DNA of 64,000 bases from JAWKXU01 sp020446465. Lineage in GTDB: Bacteria > Pseudomonadota > Alphaproteobacteria > Sphingomonadales > Sphingomonadaceae. Position numbers and translations under genes: made by a program. Of the stretch, positions 35,488-44,350 are shown piece after piece. Positions within the stretch are counted from its first letter, which is position 1, and every line of letters begins with the position of its first letter. Location: NCBI GenBank assembly GCA_041396845.1, contig JAWKXU010000001.1, positions 496,001 to 560,000 on the forward strand, read 5' to 3'. The notes beneath the pieces were generated by a model. It did no database searches, was not told where the DNA came from, and saw nothing but the letters and a program-made list of their open reading frames with translations.

Positions 35488-36725
35488 AACAACAGCGCCC
35501 GATCACGATCACGGGTGGACGGCTCGTGCTGGGCGGCGATGTGCGCGAAGGGGCTTTGCGTTTTGCCGATGGTGAAATCGTGGCGCTGGGCGATGGCGCT
35601 GCCCCACAAGAAGGTGACGAGGTTGTCGAGGCGCAGGGACGGATCGTCGCGCCGGGGCTGGTCGATCTTGGCGTGTTCGCCGTTGACAAGCCCGCCTTTC
35701 ATTTCGGCGGAATTACGCGCGCGGCGCTGATGCCGGACCAGTCGCCCCCGCTCGATCATCCGGCGCGTGTCCAGTTCCTGGCCTATAGTGGCAAGCCCGA
35801 TTTCTGGGTGCACCCGATGGCCAGTGCTACGCGCGGACTGGAAGGCCGGGAACTGGCGGAACTGGCGCTGATGCGCGATGCAGGCGCGCGGGCGATTGCA
35901 ACGGGACGCAAGTGGATTGGCGATTCGGGCGTCATGCTTCGTTTGCTTCGTTATGCGGCGATGCTGGACCTTGTGGTTGTCTCCCATGCCGAAGATGCCT
36001 CGCTTGCTGGCAATGCGGTTGCCACGGCTGGCGAAATGGCAACCCGGCTGGGCTTGTCGAGCGCCCCTGCCGAGGCCGAGGCACTGGCCGTTGCGCGTGA
36101 CATTACACTGGCCGAAATGGCCGGGGCGCGGCTCCATCTGCGACAAGTGACAACGGCGCGTGCGCTCGATCTGGTGCGGGCGGCCAAGCTGCGCGGGGTT
36201 CCGGTTACAGCCGGGGTGACGCCTGCCCATTTCATGCTGTCAGACCTTGCGACGGCGGATTTCCGCACATTTGCCCGGCTTTCGCCCCCGCTACGATCAG
36301 AAGCTGACCGGCTGGCCGTGCGCGCTGCCATTGCTGACGGGACGATAGATGTGGTGTCCTCTGGCCACGATCCACGCGGGCCTGAAGACAAACGCTTGCC
36401 CTATGGCGACGCGGAACCGGGCATGGCAGGTGCGGAAACGCTGCTGGCGATGCTGTTGTCGCTGGTGCGCGACGGGGTGATCGGCATGGCGGACGTATTC
36501 CGCCTTTCCGCTGCCACTCCTGCTCGCTTGCTGGGCGCAGACAAGGCAGGGCGACTGGAAGTCGGGGCAGAGGCCGATATTGCCCTGATCGACCCGGAAA
36601 AGCCGTGGGTGGTCAGCTCTGCCAGAATGGCAGCGGCTGCGGGTAATACCCCGTTCGACGGGCAGCCAGTGCAGGGGCGTGTAACCGCGCTTTACAAGGG
36701 CGGAGTGCGGGTCGGCGCGGACTGA
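35484..36725 (+). CDS. Dihydroorotase-like protein PyrC' lacking catalytic metal ligands
   Basis: A 413-residue amidohydrolase-fold protein of the dihydroorotase family, translationally coupled to pyrB (ATGA). The DxHxH metal motif that should follow APGLVD is missing (DLGVFAVDKPAFHFGG), and the TDHAPH motif reads SGHDPR, so the catalytic Asp and a His are lost. A SHAED His is kept. In Pseudomonas and relatives, an inactive PyrC' of this kind is a structural partner that PyrB needs for activity; by analogy this one should be too. An active pyrC must be elsewhere in the genome. Confidence 0.85.
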   Translation: MKQQRPITITGGRLVLGGDVREGALRFADGEIVALGDGAAPQEGDEVVEAQGRIVAPGLVDLGVFAVDKPAFHFGGITRAALMPDQSPPLDHPARVQFLAYSGKPDFWVHPMASATRGLEGRELAELALMRDAGARAIATGRKWIGDSGVMLRLLRYAAMLDLVVVSHAEDASLAGNAVATAGEMATRLGLSSAPAEAEALAVARDITLAEMAGARLHLRQVTTARALDLVRAAKLRGVPVTAGVTPAHFMLSDLATADFRTFARLSPPLRSEADRLAVRAAIADGTIDVVSSGHDPRGPEDKRLPYGDAEPGMAGAETLLAMLLSLVRDGVIGMADVFRLSAATPARLLGADKAGRLEVGAEADIALIDPEKPWVVSSARMAAAAGNTPFDGQPVQGRVTALYKGGVRVGAD

Positions 36726-36747
36726 TCCATACGCACGGCAACAAGAA

Positions 36748-36779
36748 AAGGGCGACTGCGCCGCAGCACAATCGCCCTT
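36748..36779. terminator. Hairpin between convergent pyrC' and SPOR genes
   Basis: Stem AAGGGCGA / TCGCCCTT with a 16-base loop in the 86 bp between convergent genes. The A-rich left flank and the T at the stem base allow termination from either side; the T-runs are short. Confidence 0.5.
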
Positions 36780-36811
36780 CCCGGTCCCCTCACTGACCTT
36801 AACTTGGCAAC

Positions 36812-38215
36812 TTAGTCGATAGCGCCCGGCAGCGGGTTGCCCTTGGCATAAGGAATGCACTCCTCACCCCCTGCTTTCACATTGCTGCACATGGCTTCGG
36901 CTCCGGCTTCGCCATACCCGGCGGCAGAGACGCGCCAGTAATTCTTGCCGTTCACAACCGCCCGTGAAATCTTCATTTCATGGCCGTCAAGCGATCCATA
37001 GCGGGTGGTGTAAATGCCCCAGGCGCGCCGCGCGCCTTGTTCAGAGAAGAACGAACCAAGCTGGACAAGGTGATCGCCATCATGTTTCTGGGTGCCGGCC
37101 ACGGCCTTTGGAGCAGGGGCGACGCCATAACGCACCGGCATTTTCGTAACCGCAGGCTCGCTGGCGAAACGCACGGTGTCTGCAATGACGGCAGCGGGCG
37201 TTGCACCTTGCGGAGCCTTGGTCGCAAAGGCCGCTTCAAAGTTCTGAGGCTTGGCAGGTGCTGGCGGATCATAGCGCGCAAGGGCCACAGCGGGTGCAAT
37301 TTCTTCGCGGGTTTGAACCGGAGCGGCTGCATTCGCTGCCAGCGGTGGCAATTCGTTGGAGGAGCCAAAAGCCTCATTGAAACTGCGCTCGCCAGAAGCT
37401 GCGCCAAGCGGTTGCGGCCCTGCAACGGCGGCCAGTTCCTGATCGCGCAGGGCAGCGGCTTCAGAAGCGAGCTGTTCGGCAGCAGGATAATTCTGCAGCG
37501 CGAGCGCTGTCGGCTGGCCTGGATCGCGAGTGGTGGCAGGCACGTTCAGCAGGCTCGCCACGCGCGCCTGAAATGCGCCACCGTAAACGGTTTCCGCCCA
37601 GGCTGCGATACGGTCGCTGACCTGACCGGCGGGGATGTCTTCCTGTGCCATCAGGCGGGCTTCGCGCCAGCGGCCTGCCAGCGCATAGGAATAGGCAAGG
37701 TTTTGCCGGGTCTTGGCATTGTTCTGGCCAGAGCGGATGGCGTCTTCCAGAATACGGATGCCGCGTTCCGGCTGTCCGGCCAGAGAATAGGCAAGGCCCA
37801 GATCGCCCGGCGCAATCGTATCGCGCCAGTCATCGAGAATGGCAGCGGCGTGCTGGTTCTGGCCGCTGCCGACATAGGCGAGCGCCAGGCTGAGCGCCGT
37901 GCGGGTGGAATTGTCGCCCAGCGACATGGCATCGTTGAAGCTGGTTGCAGCCGAACCGAACCGGCCTGCGCTAAGGTAGGCACTGCCCAGCGTCGCACGA
38001 TAGGCGGCATTACGCGGGGCGGCCAGCACGGCATGTTCAGCGGACGCGACAGCCTTTTCGGCCTTGCCATTATCGATCGCTGTTTCGGCGCGGCTGGCGG
38101 CGACTTCGGCGCGAGGGCCGCTGTTGCCGGCGCATCCCGCAAGCGTGACGCTGGCGAGCGCGGTTGTCAGGGCGAGGCCGGCGATCCGGCGGCGATGGTT
38201 GGCGTTACGGGTCAT
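36812..38215 (-). CDS. SPOR-domain lipoprotein with TPR-like repeats
   Basis: A 467-residue envelope protein. The signal peptide ends in the lipobox LAGC (VTLAGCAGN), so it should be a lipoprotein. TPR-like helical repeats follow (about 50-190; ALAYVGSGQNQHAAAIL and LAYSLAGQPERGIRILED-type units), then a disordered Ala/Pro region and a C-terminal SPOR domain (about 385-460: HLVQLGSFFSEQGARRAW... NYWRVSAAGYG). SPOR domains bind glycan strands stripped of stem peptides at division septa. The ATG at 38215 is chosen because it starts the signal peptide. It is last in the operon after the ParA and RHH-tailed genes, 44 bases after the latter. Confidence 0.8.
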   Translation of the reverse strand: MTRNANHRRRIAGLALTTALASVTLAGCAGNSGPRAEVAASRAETAIDNGKAEKAVASAEHAVLAAPRNAAYRATLGSAYLSAGRFGSAATSFNDAMSLGDNSTRTALSLALAYVGSGQNQHAAAILDDWRDTIAPGDLGLAYSLAGQPERGIRILEDAIRSGQNNAKTRQNLAYSYALAGRWREARLMAQEDIPAGQVSDRIAAWAETVYGGAFQARVASLLNVPATTRDPGQPTALALQNYPAAEQLASEAAALRDQELAAVAGPQPLGAASGERSFNEAFGSSNELPPLAANAAAPVQTREEIAPAVALARYDPPAPAKPQNFEAAFATKAPQGATPAAVIADTVRFASEPAVTKMPVRYGVAPAPKAVAGTQKHDGDHLVQLGSFFSEQGARRAWGIYTTRYGSLDGHEMKISRAVVNGKNYWRVSAAGYGEAGAEAMCSNVKAGGEECIPYAKGNPLPGAID

Positions 38216-38259
38216 GATACTATCCCCCTGGTGCTTCCCTTGGTGTCTTTGCTGCGTCA

Positions 38260-38964
38260 TCAAGTGCGCTTCACTTGAGCGGCGAGCGCGTCGAGTTCGG
38301 TGATGTTGCCCAGCAACTGGTCCAGTGCTTCCGTGACAAGCTGCTGCGCGCTGTGGTTGCGAATGGCGCAGGCCAGCCGCAGTTTCAGATGGCGTTCGCT
38401 ATCCAGCCGAAGCGTGAAGGCTGCGCGTCGTTTATCTGTTGCCTTTTTGACTTTGGGAGCCTTGGCACTTGCCTTTTCGCGCAGCAGGGATGTGTCATCC
38501 TGCTGGCTGCGGTCATTATCGGCCTTGGGCTTTATGGTATCCAGCCGGGCCATGATCGTTTCGCGCTGGCGAACGACGTCGGGCTTGCCTTTGCTTTTGG
38601 TGGTGTCCTTGACGGGCGTCACCGGCGTTACCGGGTGAGCCATTGCGTCGGCAATGGCGCGTGCATTTTCGGCAAGCTGGGCGTCCGCTGCATCGTCGTC
38701 TGCCTTCGATTCCTCTTCAGCTTCCACATTGCGCGGGGCCGGAGTGAGCGGCAGATATTCCGATCCGTGGCGGCTTTCTTCCGCGTATTCGCCCATGTCG
38801 TTCCAGCCAAGATCCTCCAGCGGATCGTGCGTGCTGTCGCTATCTTCGGCAGGCGTTTGAACGAACGGTTGCATCTGGGGACGCATTGCAGGCCGCGCAC
38901 CGCCCTTGCGGGCAAGAAGGTGGCCGTTGAGCGATGCTATTGGCCGGGGTTGGGTCATGGCCAT
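38260..38964 (-). CDS. Protein with disordered N-terminus and RHH-like C-terminus, partner of ParA
   Basis: A 234-residue protein not assigned to a known family by eye. The first 165 residues are acidic and low in hydrophobics, likely disordered. The last 60, from about 177, read RRAAFTLRLDSERHLKLRL...HNSAQQLV-type sequence, the beta-strand then helix-turn-helix pattern of a ribbon-helix-helix DNA-binding fold (visible: AFTLRLDSERHLKLRLACA, SAQQLVTEALDQLL). It lies 10 bp downstream of the ParA-like gene. In plasmid partition systems a small RHH protein (ParG, Omega) is the centromere-binding partner of ParA; here the role is unknown. Confidence 0.65.
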   Translation of the reverse strand: MAMTQPRPIASLNGHLLARKGGARPAMRPQMQPFVQTPAEDSDSTHDPLEDLGWNDMGEYAEESRHGSEYLPLTPAPRNVEAEEESKADDDAADAQLAENARAIADAMAHPVTPVTPVKDTTKSKGKPDVVRQRETIMARLDTIKPKADNDRSQQDDTSLLREKASAKAPKVKKATDKRRAAFTLRLDSERHLKLRLACAIRNHSAQQLVTEALDQLLGNITELDALAAQVKRT

Positions 38965-38974
38965 CCGCCCTTCC

Positions 38975-39697
38975 TCAAGATTGGGCTATGCGGCGACCGA
39001 AGCCGCCAGCGGGGCGGGCTGCTCCCGGCGCGAGCGCCTGAGGCGCGTTCGGTGCGGCAAATACAGTCCTGCGGAAATTGCGTTCAAGACGGTCGGACAT
39101 GTAGTTCCACAGCGCCTCGATCTCCCGGGCCGAGCGGCCATCGGGGTCAACTTCCATCACTGTGCGCCCATCGATCATCGATGCGGCATAATCCGTGCGG
39201 TGGTGCAGTGTGATCGGCGCGACCGTGCCATGCTGCGACAGAGCAACGGCGGCCTCGGAGGTGATCCGGGCTTTCGGTGTGGCGGCGTTGACGACGAAGA
39301 TCAGCGGTTTGCCTGCGCGTTCGCACAAATCGACCGTTGCCCCTACGGCACGCAAGTCATGCGGGCTGGGGCGTGTTGGCACCACGATCAGTTCGGCAAC
39401 CGAAATAACCGACTGGATCGCCATGGTGATGGCTGGCGGCGTGTCGATGACCGCCAGACGAAACCCCTGCTGGCGCAGTGTGGCGAGGTCGTTGGCAAGG
39501 CGCGCGACGGTCGTTTGTGCGAAAGCCGGGTATTCGGCCTCACGCTCGTTCCACCAGTCAGCCAGCGAGCCTTGTGGGTCAATGTCGATCAACACCACCG
39601 GGCCAGCGCCAGCGCGCTGGGCCTGGACGGCGAGATGGCCGGAAAGGGTCGTCTTGCCAGATCCCCCTTTTTGTGAAGCCAGTGCTAGAACGCGCAA
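38975..39697 (-). CDS. ParA/MinD-family ATPase
   Basis: A 240-residue deviant-Walker ATPase. The P-loop KGGSGKTT follows ALASQ, and IDIDPQGSLADWW and the VIDTPPA Walker B are present. Such proteins make dynamic gradients on nucleoid or membrane and position plasmids, chromosomes, chemoreceptors or other cargo. No ParB with a CTP-binding domain is adjacent, so it is not the canonical chromosomal parAB. The start is taken as a TTG at 39697 because an AGGGGGA site lies upstream and family similarity begins there; a TTG at 39733 is less likely. It is first in the operon with the RHH-tailed and SPOR genes. Confidence 0.85.
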   Translation of the reverse strand: MRVLALASQKGGSGKTTLSGHLAVQAQRAGAGPVVLIDIDPQGSLADWWNEREAEYPAFAQTTVARLANDLATLRQQGFRLAVIDTPPAITMAIQSVISVAELIVVPTRPSPHDLRAVGATVDLCERAGKPLIFVVNAATPKARITSEAAVALSQHGTVAPITLHHRTDYAASMIDGRTVMEVDPDGRSAREIEALWNYMSDRLERNFRRTVFAAPNAPQALAPGAARPAGGFGRRIAQS

Positions 39698-39977
39698 GGT
39701 TGGTCCCCCTGAAACTTGAAGCGTGCCGGACAAATGTCCTCTGTTCGTGGAATGAGATCGCAGATCGACCCTAATTTTGAGTTAACGCGGCCACTGGCGG
39801 TTTCTTCCAGAGCGGGTAACGGGGCAGCTTTGCACCTGCTCACGCAAACAATTTTGCGACGGCAACAATTTGCTAACGCATCGTTCACTATAACCGGGCG
39901 CAGACGCAGGGGGGGCATTGCGCCCTTTGGTCGCGTCATCACAAACGGTCTGCCGATCGACAACGGAGAATGCAGCG
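39698..39977. promoter_or_regulatory. Divergent promoter region between the ParA and Sel1-SPOR genes
   Basis: A 280-bp gap between two divergent starts. No clear operator palindrome was recognised. It should carry both promoters, and possibly sites for the RHH protein. Confidence 0.4.
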
Positions 39978-41117
39978 ATGATGAAAGCCCGCTCGATCTG
40001 CGCCCTGACTATATATTCAGTGCTGGCGTCGGCCTTTTCTGCACCTGCCCTTGCTGATGTAAAAAGGGGCGTCGATGCGTGGAGCGCGGGCAATTATGAT
40101 CGTGCCGTTGCGGAATGGCAGGGTGATGCCAAGGCCGGCGATGCGGATGCACAGTTCAATCTCGCCCAGGCCTATCGTCTGGGGCGGGGCGTGCCGCAGG
40201 ACAACGACAAGGCCATGGCCCTTTACAAGAGTGCGGGCGAGCATGGGCATTTGCAGGCGGCGGATAATTACGGCCTGATGCTGTTCCAGTCCGGCCGCAG
40301 GGCTGATGCCTTGCCGTTTGTGCAGGCAGCATCCGACCGGGGCGATCCGCGCGCGCAGTATCTGCTGGGCATTGCCCATTTCAACGGTCAGTTGGTGGCA
40401 AAGGACTGGCAGCTTGCCTATGCGCTACTGACGATGGCCAATGCATCGGGTTTGCCCCAGGCGGTGCCTGCTCTTGCCCAGATGGATAAATATGTCCCGC
40501 TGGCCGATCGTCAGGCGGGGGCCGGGTTGGCGGCAAAAATGCAAAAAGAAGCAGACGCGCGAAGGGCAACGCAGCTAGCCGCTGCCGATTTGCATGGCGG
40601 TGCGGGCGCCACGGCCACAAGCGTCACCCAGGCATCACCGCGGATACCGCAGCGGGTTCAGACAACGGCGCTGCCGCCATCCGATGCGGCGGGCGTCACC
40701 GCGCCGGGTGTGGCGGCAGGGGTGGCCGCAATTCAGGCGGCGAGCCGTGCAAAGGGCACGGAAAACCCCGCGCTGGGCGGCGCGGACTATGCCCGCCCAC
40801 AGTATAAGGCGGCAAGCCCCGCTTCCATGCCTACTGCAAGACAAGCCGCCAAAGTGGACAGGCCCGCACTTGTTGCAGTCGCACCGACGGTGAGCGACTG
40901 GCAAGTGCAGCTTGGCGCGTTTTCCGTGGCGGGCAATGCGGATCGTTTGTGGAGCGAGCTTTCCGGCACAGCCGCGCTTTCTGGTAAACAGAAAGTCCTC
41001 CGACCGGCGGGACGGCTCACAAAGTTGCTGGCGAGCGGGTTTGCCAGCAAGGCAGAGGCGGACTCTGCCTGTGCCGCGCTGAAACGGTCCGGGCAAAGCT
41101 GCCTCGTCACCCGATAG
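39978..41117 (+). CDS. Sel1-repeat protein with C-terminal SPOR domain
   Basis: A 379-residue secreted protein: signal peptide (to about residue 29, ALADVKRG), Sel1/TPR repeats (about 30-175; AQFNLAQAYRLGRGVPQDN and AQYLLGIAHFNGQLVAKD), a Pro/Ala-rich linker and a SPOR domain (about 300-379; DWQVQLGAFSVAGNADRLW...SGFASKAEADSACA). It resembles the product of the divergent operon in layout (repeats plus SPOR), which suggests a joint role at the septum. The ATG at 39978 follows a GGAG site; 39981 is also possible. Confidence 0.82.
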   Translation: MMKARSICALTIYSVLASAFSAPALADVKRGVDAWSAGNYDRAVAEWQGDAKAGDADAQFNLAQAYRLGRGVPQDNDKAMALYKSAGEHGHLQAADNYGLMLFQSGRRADALPFVQAASDRGDPRAQYLLGIAHFNGQLVAKDWQLAYALLTMANASGLPQAVPALAQMDKYVPLADRQAGAGLAAKMQKEADARRATQLAAADLHGGAGATATSVTQASPRIPQRVQTTALPPSDAAGVTAPGVAAGVAAIQAASRAKGTENPALGGADYARPQYKAASPASMPTARQAAKVDRPALVAVAPTVSDWQVQLGAFSVAGNADRLWSELSGTAALSGKQKVLRPAGRLTKLLASGFASKAEADSACAALKRSGQSCLVTR

Positions 41118-41192
41118 CAACCGCAGAATCGATCGCGCGTTCACCTGAAAATGTCGATGGACCGCAAACCTTAGTCCAGCTAGCCCCCCGAT

Positions 41193-42452
41193 GTGACGGA
41201 CGGGGAATCACCAGCGGGCAATGCGCCGCACGCCAATGGGCGGATCGTTTCGCTCGATTATGTGCGCGGCGTGGCCGTGCTCGGCATCCTGTTTGCCAAC
41301 ATTGTCGCATTTTCGCAGCCCATGCTGGCGACAGTCTGGCCCGGAGCACTGCCCCATACGATGAGCCGCGCTGACGAGGCGGTCTGGCTGTTCCAATACC
41401 TGTTCATTGACGGAAAAATGCGTGGGCTGTTCACGCTCCTATTCGGGGCGGGGATGGTGCTGTTTGTTGATGGCAAGGGTGCATGGCTGCAAGTGCGGCG
41501 CCTGTTCTGGCTCGCGCTGTTTGGTCTTGCCCATTTCTTCCTTCTGTTCCGGGGCGATATCCTGTTTACCTACGCCCTGTGCGGAATGGTCGCTCTGCCC
41601 TGGGTGCGACTGGGGGCGCGGCAGTTGCTGGTGGCAGGGGCGCTTGTCTATGCGATTGGTGCGCTGTTTTCAGCGGCGATAGACCTTCCCCGCCTTTCTA
41701 TTGAAGGGCAGGTTCTGGCCGCTTGCCCGGCACAGGTCGAATGCCTGACAGCGCCGCATGAACAGGCCTATTGGGAAGCGGTTGACGAGACCCGCGCGCG
41801 CATGGTTGCCGAAACCGATGCGATGCAAAGCGGGTTTCAGACGATAGTGCGCTACACTTGGCAGGCCCATCGCTGGGAGCCATTGGAGGGCGTTGTTCTT
41901 GGCCTGTTTGAAACTGTGCCGCTGATGCTGCTGGGCATGGGACTGATGCGCGCCGGGTTCTTCGCTGGCCGGTATCGCGGGCGCACGCTGGCGGTCTGGG
42001 GTCTTGGCGCCATGGCATTGGGCGTGCTTGCTACCCTGCCGCTTGCGCTGTGGGTGCGGGATGCAGGCTATCCGCTCTATCGGGCAAGTTTCGCATTCCT
42101 GGGGCCAGCACAATTGCTGCGCCTGCCCACAATTCTGGGGATGGCCACCTGCCTGGTAGCACTGTCATCGTCTGGCGCGCGCGGCTGGCTGCGGGAGCGG
42201 CTGGTGGCTGCGGGACGCATGGCTTTCAGCAATTACCTCGGCACGTCGTTGCTGATGGCCTTCCTGTTCCAGGGCTGGGGCCTTGGCCGGTTTGGCGAGC
42301 CTGATCGCGTTGACATGCTGCGCTATGTTCTGGGAGGCTGGATTGCGATGCTGGCCTGGTCAAAACCATGGCTCGCCCGGTTCCGCTATGGCCCGCTCGA
42401 ATGGCTGTGGCGCTGCCTTGTTTATGGCCGGATTTTCCCGTTGCGTCGGTGA
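41193..42452 (+). CDS. DUF418 family membrane protein
   Basis: A 419-residue polytopic membrane protein with about ten hydrophobic segments. The N-terminal LDYVRGVAVLGILFANIVAF and FIDGKMRGLFTLLFGAG, with an FSNYLGTSLLMAFLF segment near the C-terminus, are typical of DUF418 proteins (related to YeiB). The family is uncharacterised; it resembles acyltransferase-type membrane proteins. The start is a GTG at 41193, and the family N-terminus agrees with it. Confidence 0.8.
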   Translation: MTDGESPAGNAPHANGRIVSLDYVRGVAVLGILFANIVAFSQPMLATVWPGALPHTMSRADEAVWLFQYLFIDGKMRGLFTLLFGAGMVLFVDGKGAWLQVRRLFWLALFGLAHFFLLFRGDILFTYALCGMVALPWVRLGARQLLVAGALVYAIGALFSAAIDLPRLSIEGQVLAACPAQVECLTAPHEQAYWEAVDETRARMVAETDAMQSGFQTIVRYTWQAHRWEPLEGVVLGLFETVPLMLLGMGLMRAGFFAGRYRGRTLAVWGLGAMALGVLATLPLALWVRDAGYPLYRASFAFLGPAQLLRLPTILGMATCLVALSSSGARGWLRERLVAAGRMAFSNYLGTSLLMAFLFQGWGLGRFGEPDRVDMLRYVLGGWIAMLAWSKPWLARFRYGPLEWLWRCLVYGRIFPLRR

Positions 42453-42462
42453 GGGTTGTTAT

Positions 42463-42491
42463 TGCAATCAATTCGCATTATATGATTCGCA
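42463..42491. promoter_or_regulatory. Possible iron-responsive (Fur-like) site before bfd
   Basis: An AT-rich stretch containing two copies of ATTCGCA (42471-42477 and 42485-42491) and a partial palindrome TGCAATCAATTCGCA. It lies 20-48 bases before the bfd start. Bfd and Bfr genes are usually controlled by iron; the match to any consensus is loose. Confidence 0.3.
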
Positions 42492-42510
42492 GAGGCTTGA
42501 GGAATTTTGC

Positions 42511-42708
42511 ATGTATCTCTGCATCTGCAATGCCATCAGGGAAGATGATTTCCGCCAACTTGCGCGGCGCTGCACCGGCTCGGCTGAAGACATTTACGCA
42601 AAGCTCGGCAAGACGCCGATTTGCGGCCAGTGCCTTGATGAAGCTGAAGGCCTGCTTCATGCCATACGTGAAACAGATGCGTTGCTGGAACGCGTTCTGG
42701 CGGGCTGA
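42511..42708 (+). CDS. bfd: Bacterioferritin-associated ferredoxin
   Basis: A 65-residue 2Fe-2S protein that reduces the iron core of bacterioferritin and frees Fe2+. The four cysteines are present in the family pattern: MYLCICNAI (Cys4, Cys6) and TPICGQCLDE (Cys38, Cys41). A GAGGA site precedes the ATG at 42511; longer in-frame starts run back into the DUF418 gene. Bfr is encoded 116 bp downstream, the common pairing. Confidence 0.93.
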   Translation: MYLCICNAIREDDFRQLARRCTGSAEDIYAKLGKTPICGQCLDEAEGLLHAIRETDALLERVLAG

Positions 42709-42824
42709 TCGCCCTGTCACCGATTAACCCAAAATCCTGAAATCGCGGCCCTTGCCCTTGTCTGTGCGCGGGCAAGGGCGCATAGTTCGTGCAACGGTAA
42801 ATCCCAACGCAGGAGCTGGCACCC

Positions 42825-43310
42825 ATGAAAGGCGATCCCAAAGTCATCGAATTTCTGAACAAGGCCCTCACCAACGAACTGACCGCGATCAACCAGTACT
42901 GGTTGCACTACCGCGTGTTGAAGGATTGGGGGATTACCCGTCTTGCCGAATACGAACGACACGAATCCATTGACGAGATGAAACATGCCGATGTTCTGGC
43001 AGAACGTATCCTGTTCCTGAACGGGCTGCCGAACTTTCAGGCAATCCACAAGCTGAAGGTGGGCGAAACAGTCGATGAAATCCTCAAGGCTGATCTTGCC
43101 GTAGAGGAAGAGGCTATCCCGCTGCTGCGCGATGCGATTCAATACTGCGAAGGTGTGCGCGATTATGTCAGCCGCGAGATATTCGAGCGGATTCTGGAAA
43201 GCGAGGAAGAGCACGTCGATTTCCTCGAAACCCAGTTCGACATGATCGAACGCATGGGGCTGGAAAACTATGTCCAGTTGCAAAGCCAGCCCGCGGGCGA
43301 GGGCGACTAG
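42825..43310 (+). CDS. bfr: Bacterioferritin
   Basis: A haem-containing 24-subunit iron store. It has 161 residues. The haem ligand Met52 and the di-iron ferroxidase ligands Glu18, Glu51, His54 and further Glu residues (EEEAIP; ESEEEHVDF) are in place. It starts MKGDPKVIEFLNKALTNELT, with an AGGAG site upstream. It follows bfd, and the two act together in iron storage and release. Confidence 0.97.
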   Translation: MKGDPKVIEFLNKALTNELTAINQYWLHYRVLKDWGITRLAEYERHESIDEMKHADVLAERILFLNGLPNFQAIHKLKVGETVDEILKADLAVEEEAIPLLRDAIQYCEGVRDYVSREIFERILESEEEHVDFLETQFDMIERMGLENYVQLQSQPAGEGD

Positions 43311-43321
43311 GCGGATCAGAC

Positions 43322-43594
43322 ATGGCAGTCGAACCTTACAAGACAACGCCGGTCTTCGATCAGGACAGTCTGCCCGACGCGCTGCGAAACGAACATAACA
43401 CCAAGGATGGTGTGTGGGGCCTACTGCGCGTATTGGAAGGTGAAGTGAGGCTCGTATTCGCAGATCCGGCGCGTGTGGTGCAGGTCATGCCCGACAAGCC
43501 TGCCGAAATACCGCCGCAAAGCGTTCATCATGTTGAACTGACGGGACCAATGCGGATGCAAGTGGAGTTCTATCGGCAGCCGCCATTGGACTGA
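43322..43594 (+). CDS. DUF1971 family protein
   Basis: A 90-residue cupin-like protein: PVFDQDSLPDALRNEHNTK then GVWGLLRVLEGEVRL and IPPQSVHHVELTG match DUF1971, a domain also found in front of TehB-like tellurite-resistance methyltransferases. It begins 11 bp after bfr and may be part of the same transcript. No biochemical function is established. Confidence 0.8.
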   Translation: MAVEPYKTTPVFDQDSLPDALRNEHNTKDGVWGLLRVLEGEVRLVFADPARVVQVMPDKPAEIPPQSVHHVELTGPMRMQVEFYRQPPLD

Positions 43595-43627
43595 CCGCGA
43601 TCGGACATCCGGCAAAGGAGGAATACG

Positions 43628-44350
43628 ATGCGATTAACAGCCACACTGGCCGCAACAGTGATCACCCTTTCACCGCTTGCCGCAAACCCTGCATTCGCGC
43701 AGGCGGGCGCGGGTGGCATTGTTATTCCGGGCGATTTGTGCGGCGCGCTGGCGGTTGAATCTGCCATGCCGCTGGCTGGAAACTGGATTGCGGTCAATCG
43801 CACCGGGGGCGGCACCGTTGGCCCGTTCGGCTTTGCGCTGACCAAGAAGCCGACCGAAAACCTCACGCTCGAACATTCCGGCAATGGTGTGCTGACCTTC
43901 CTTGGTAGCAATGATCTGGGCAAGCAACGGCTTGACATGCAGCCAATGGCGACGGCTGAAAGCCTGCCCGACAGGTTCAATATCCGCACGCTCAAAGGCA
44001 AGATCGAAGAAGTGAACGTCAAGGCGTTGTTGCCGTGTGCGTGGCAGAATATGCCCGGTTACAAGGGATATATCGACTATCCCTTGCAAGGCGCGGGGCA
44101 GATGCGGATGACAGTGATGCTGAACTTCCCCAGCCAGCAGGCCGGGTTTGGTCTTCTGCATTTTACGGGCAACATGATGGGCAACCCCATTGACGTATGG
44201 CGTTATGTCACTGTCACACGCAGCAAGGGCGGCTCCATCGGCTGCAATCCTTTCGACCCTGTCTGCGCCATGGCGATTGCCTGCAAGGCCGAAGAATTGA
44301 AGGCGAAGGAAGGAAAACCTGCCGATCTCGCCAAGTGCGAGGATAGCTGA
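43628..44350 (+). CDS. Secreted protein of unknown function
   Basis: A 240-residue protein with a Sec signal peptide (cleavage near AFA-QAG, residue 25), after which no family was recognised. It carries several Cys residues (DLCGAL, LLPCAW, GCNPFDPVC, ACKAEEL and KCEDS), which would be paired in the periplasm. A GGAGG site lies before the ATG at 43628. The mature part alternates short beta-like stretches. It stands 33 bp after DUF1971 on the same strand. Confidence 0.65.
   Translation: MRLTATLAATVITLSPLAANPAFAQAGAGGIVIPGDLCGALAVESAMPLAGNWIAVNRTGGGTVGPFGFALTKKPTENLTLEHSGNGVLTFLGSNDLGKQRLDMQPMATAESLPDRFNIRTLKGKIEEVNVKALLPCAWQNMPGYKGYIDYPLQGAGQMRMTVMLNFPSQQAGFGLLHFTGNMMGNPIDVWRYVTVTRSKGGSIGCNPFDPVCAMAIACKAEELKAKEGKPADLAKCEDS

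Noticed and set aside
42825..43310. Non-haem ferritin or DPS instead of bacterioferritin
   Set aside because: The haem-ligating Met52 and the nearby bfd gene support bacterioferritin.
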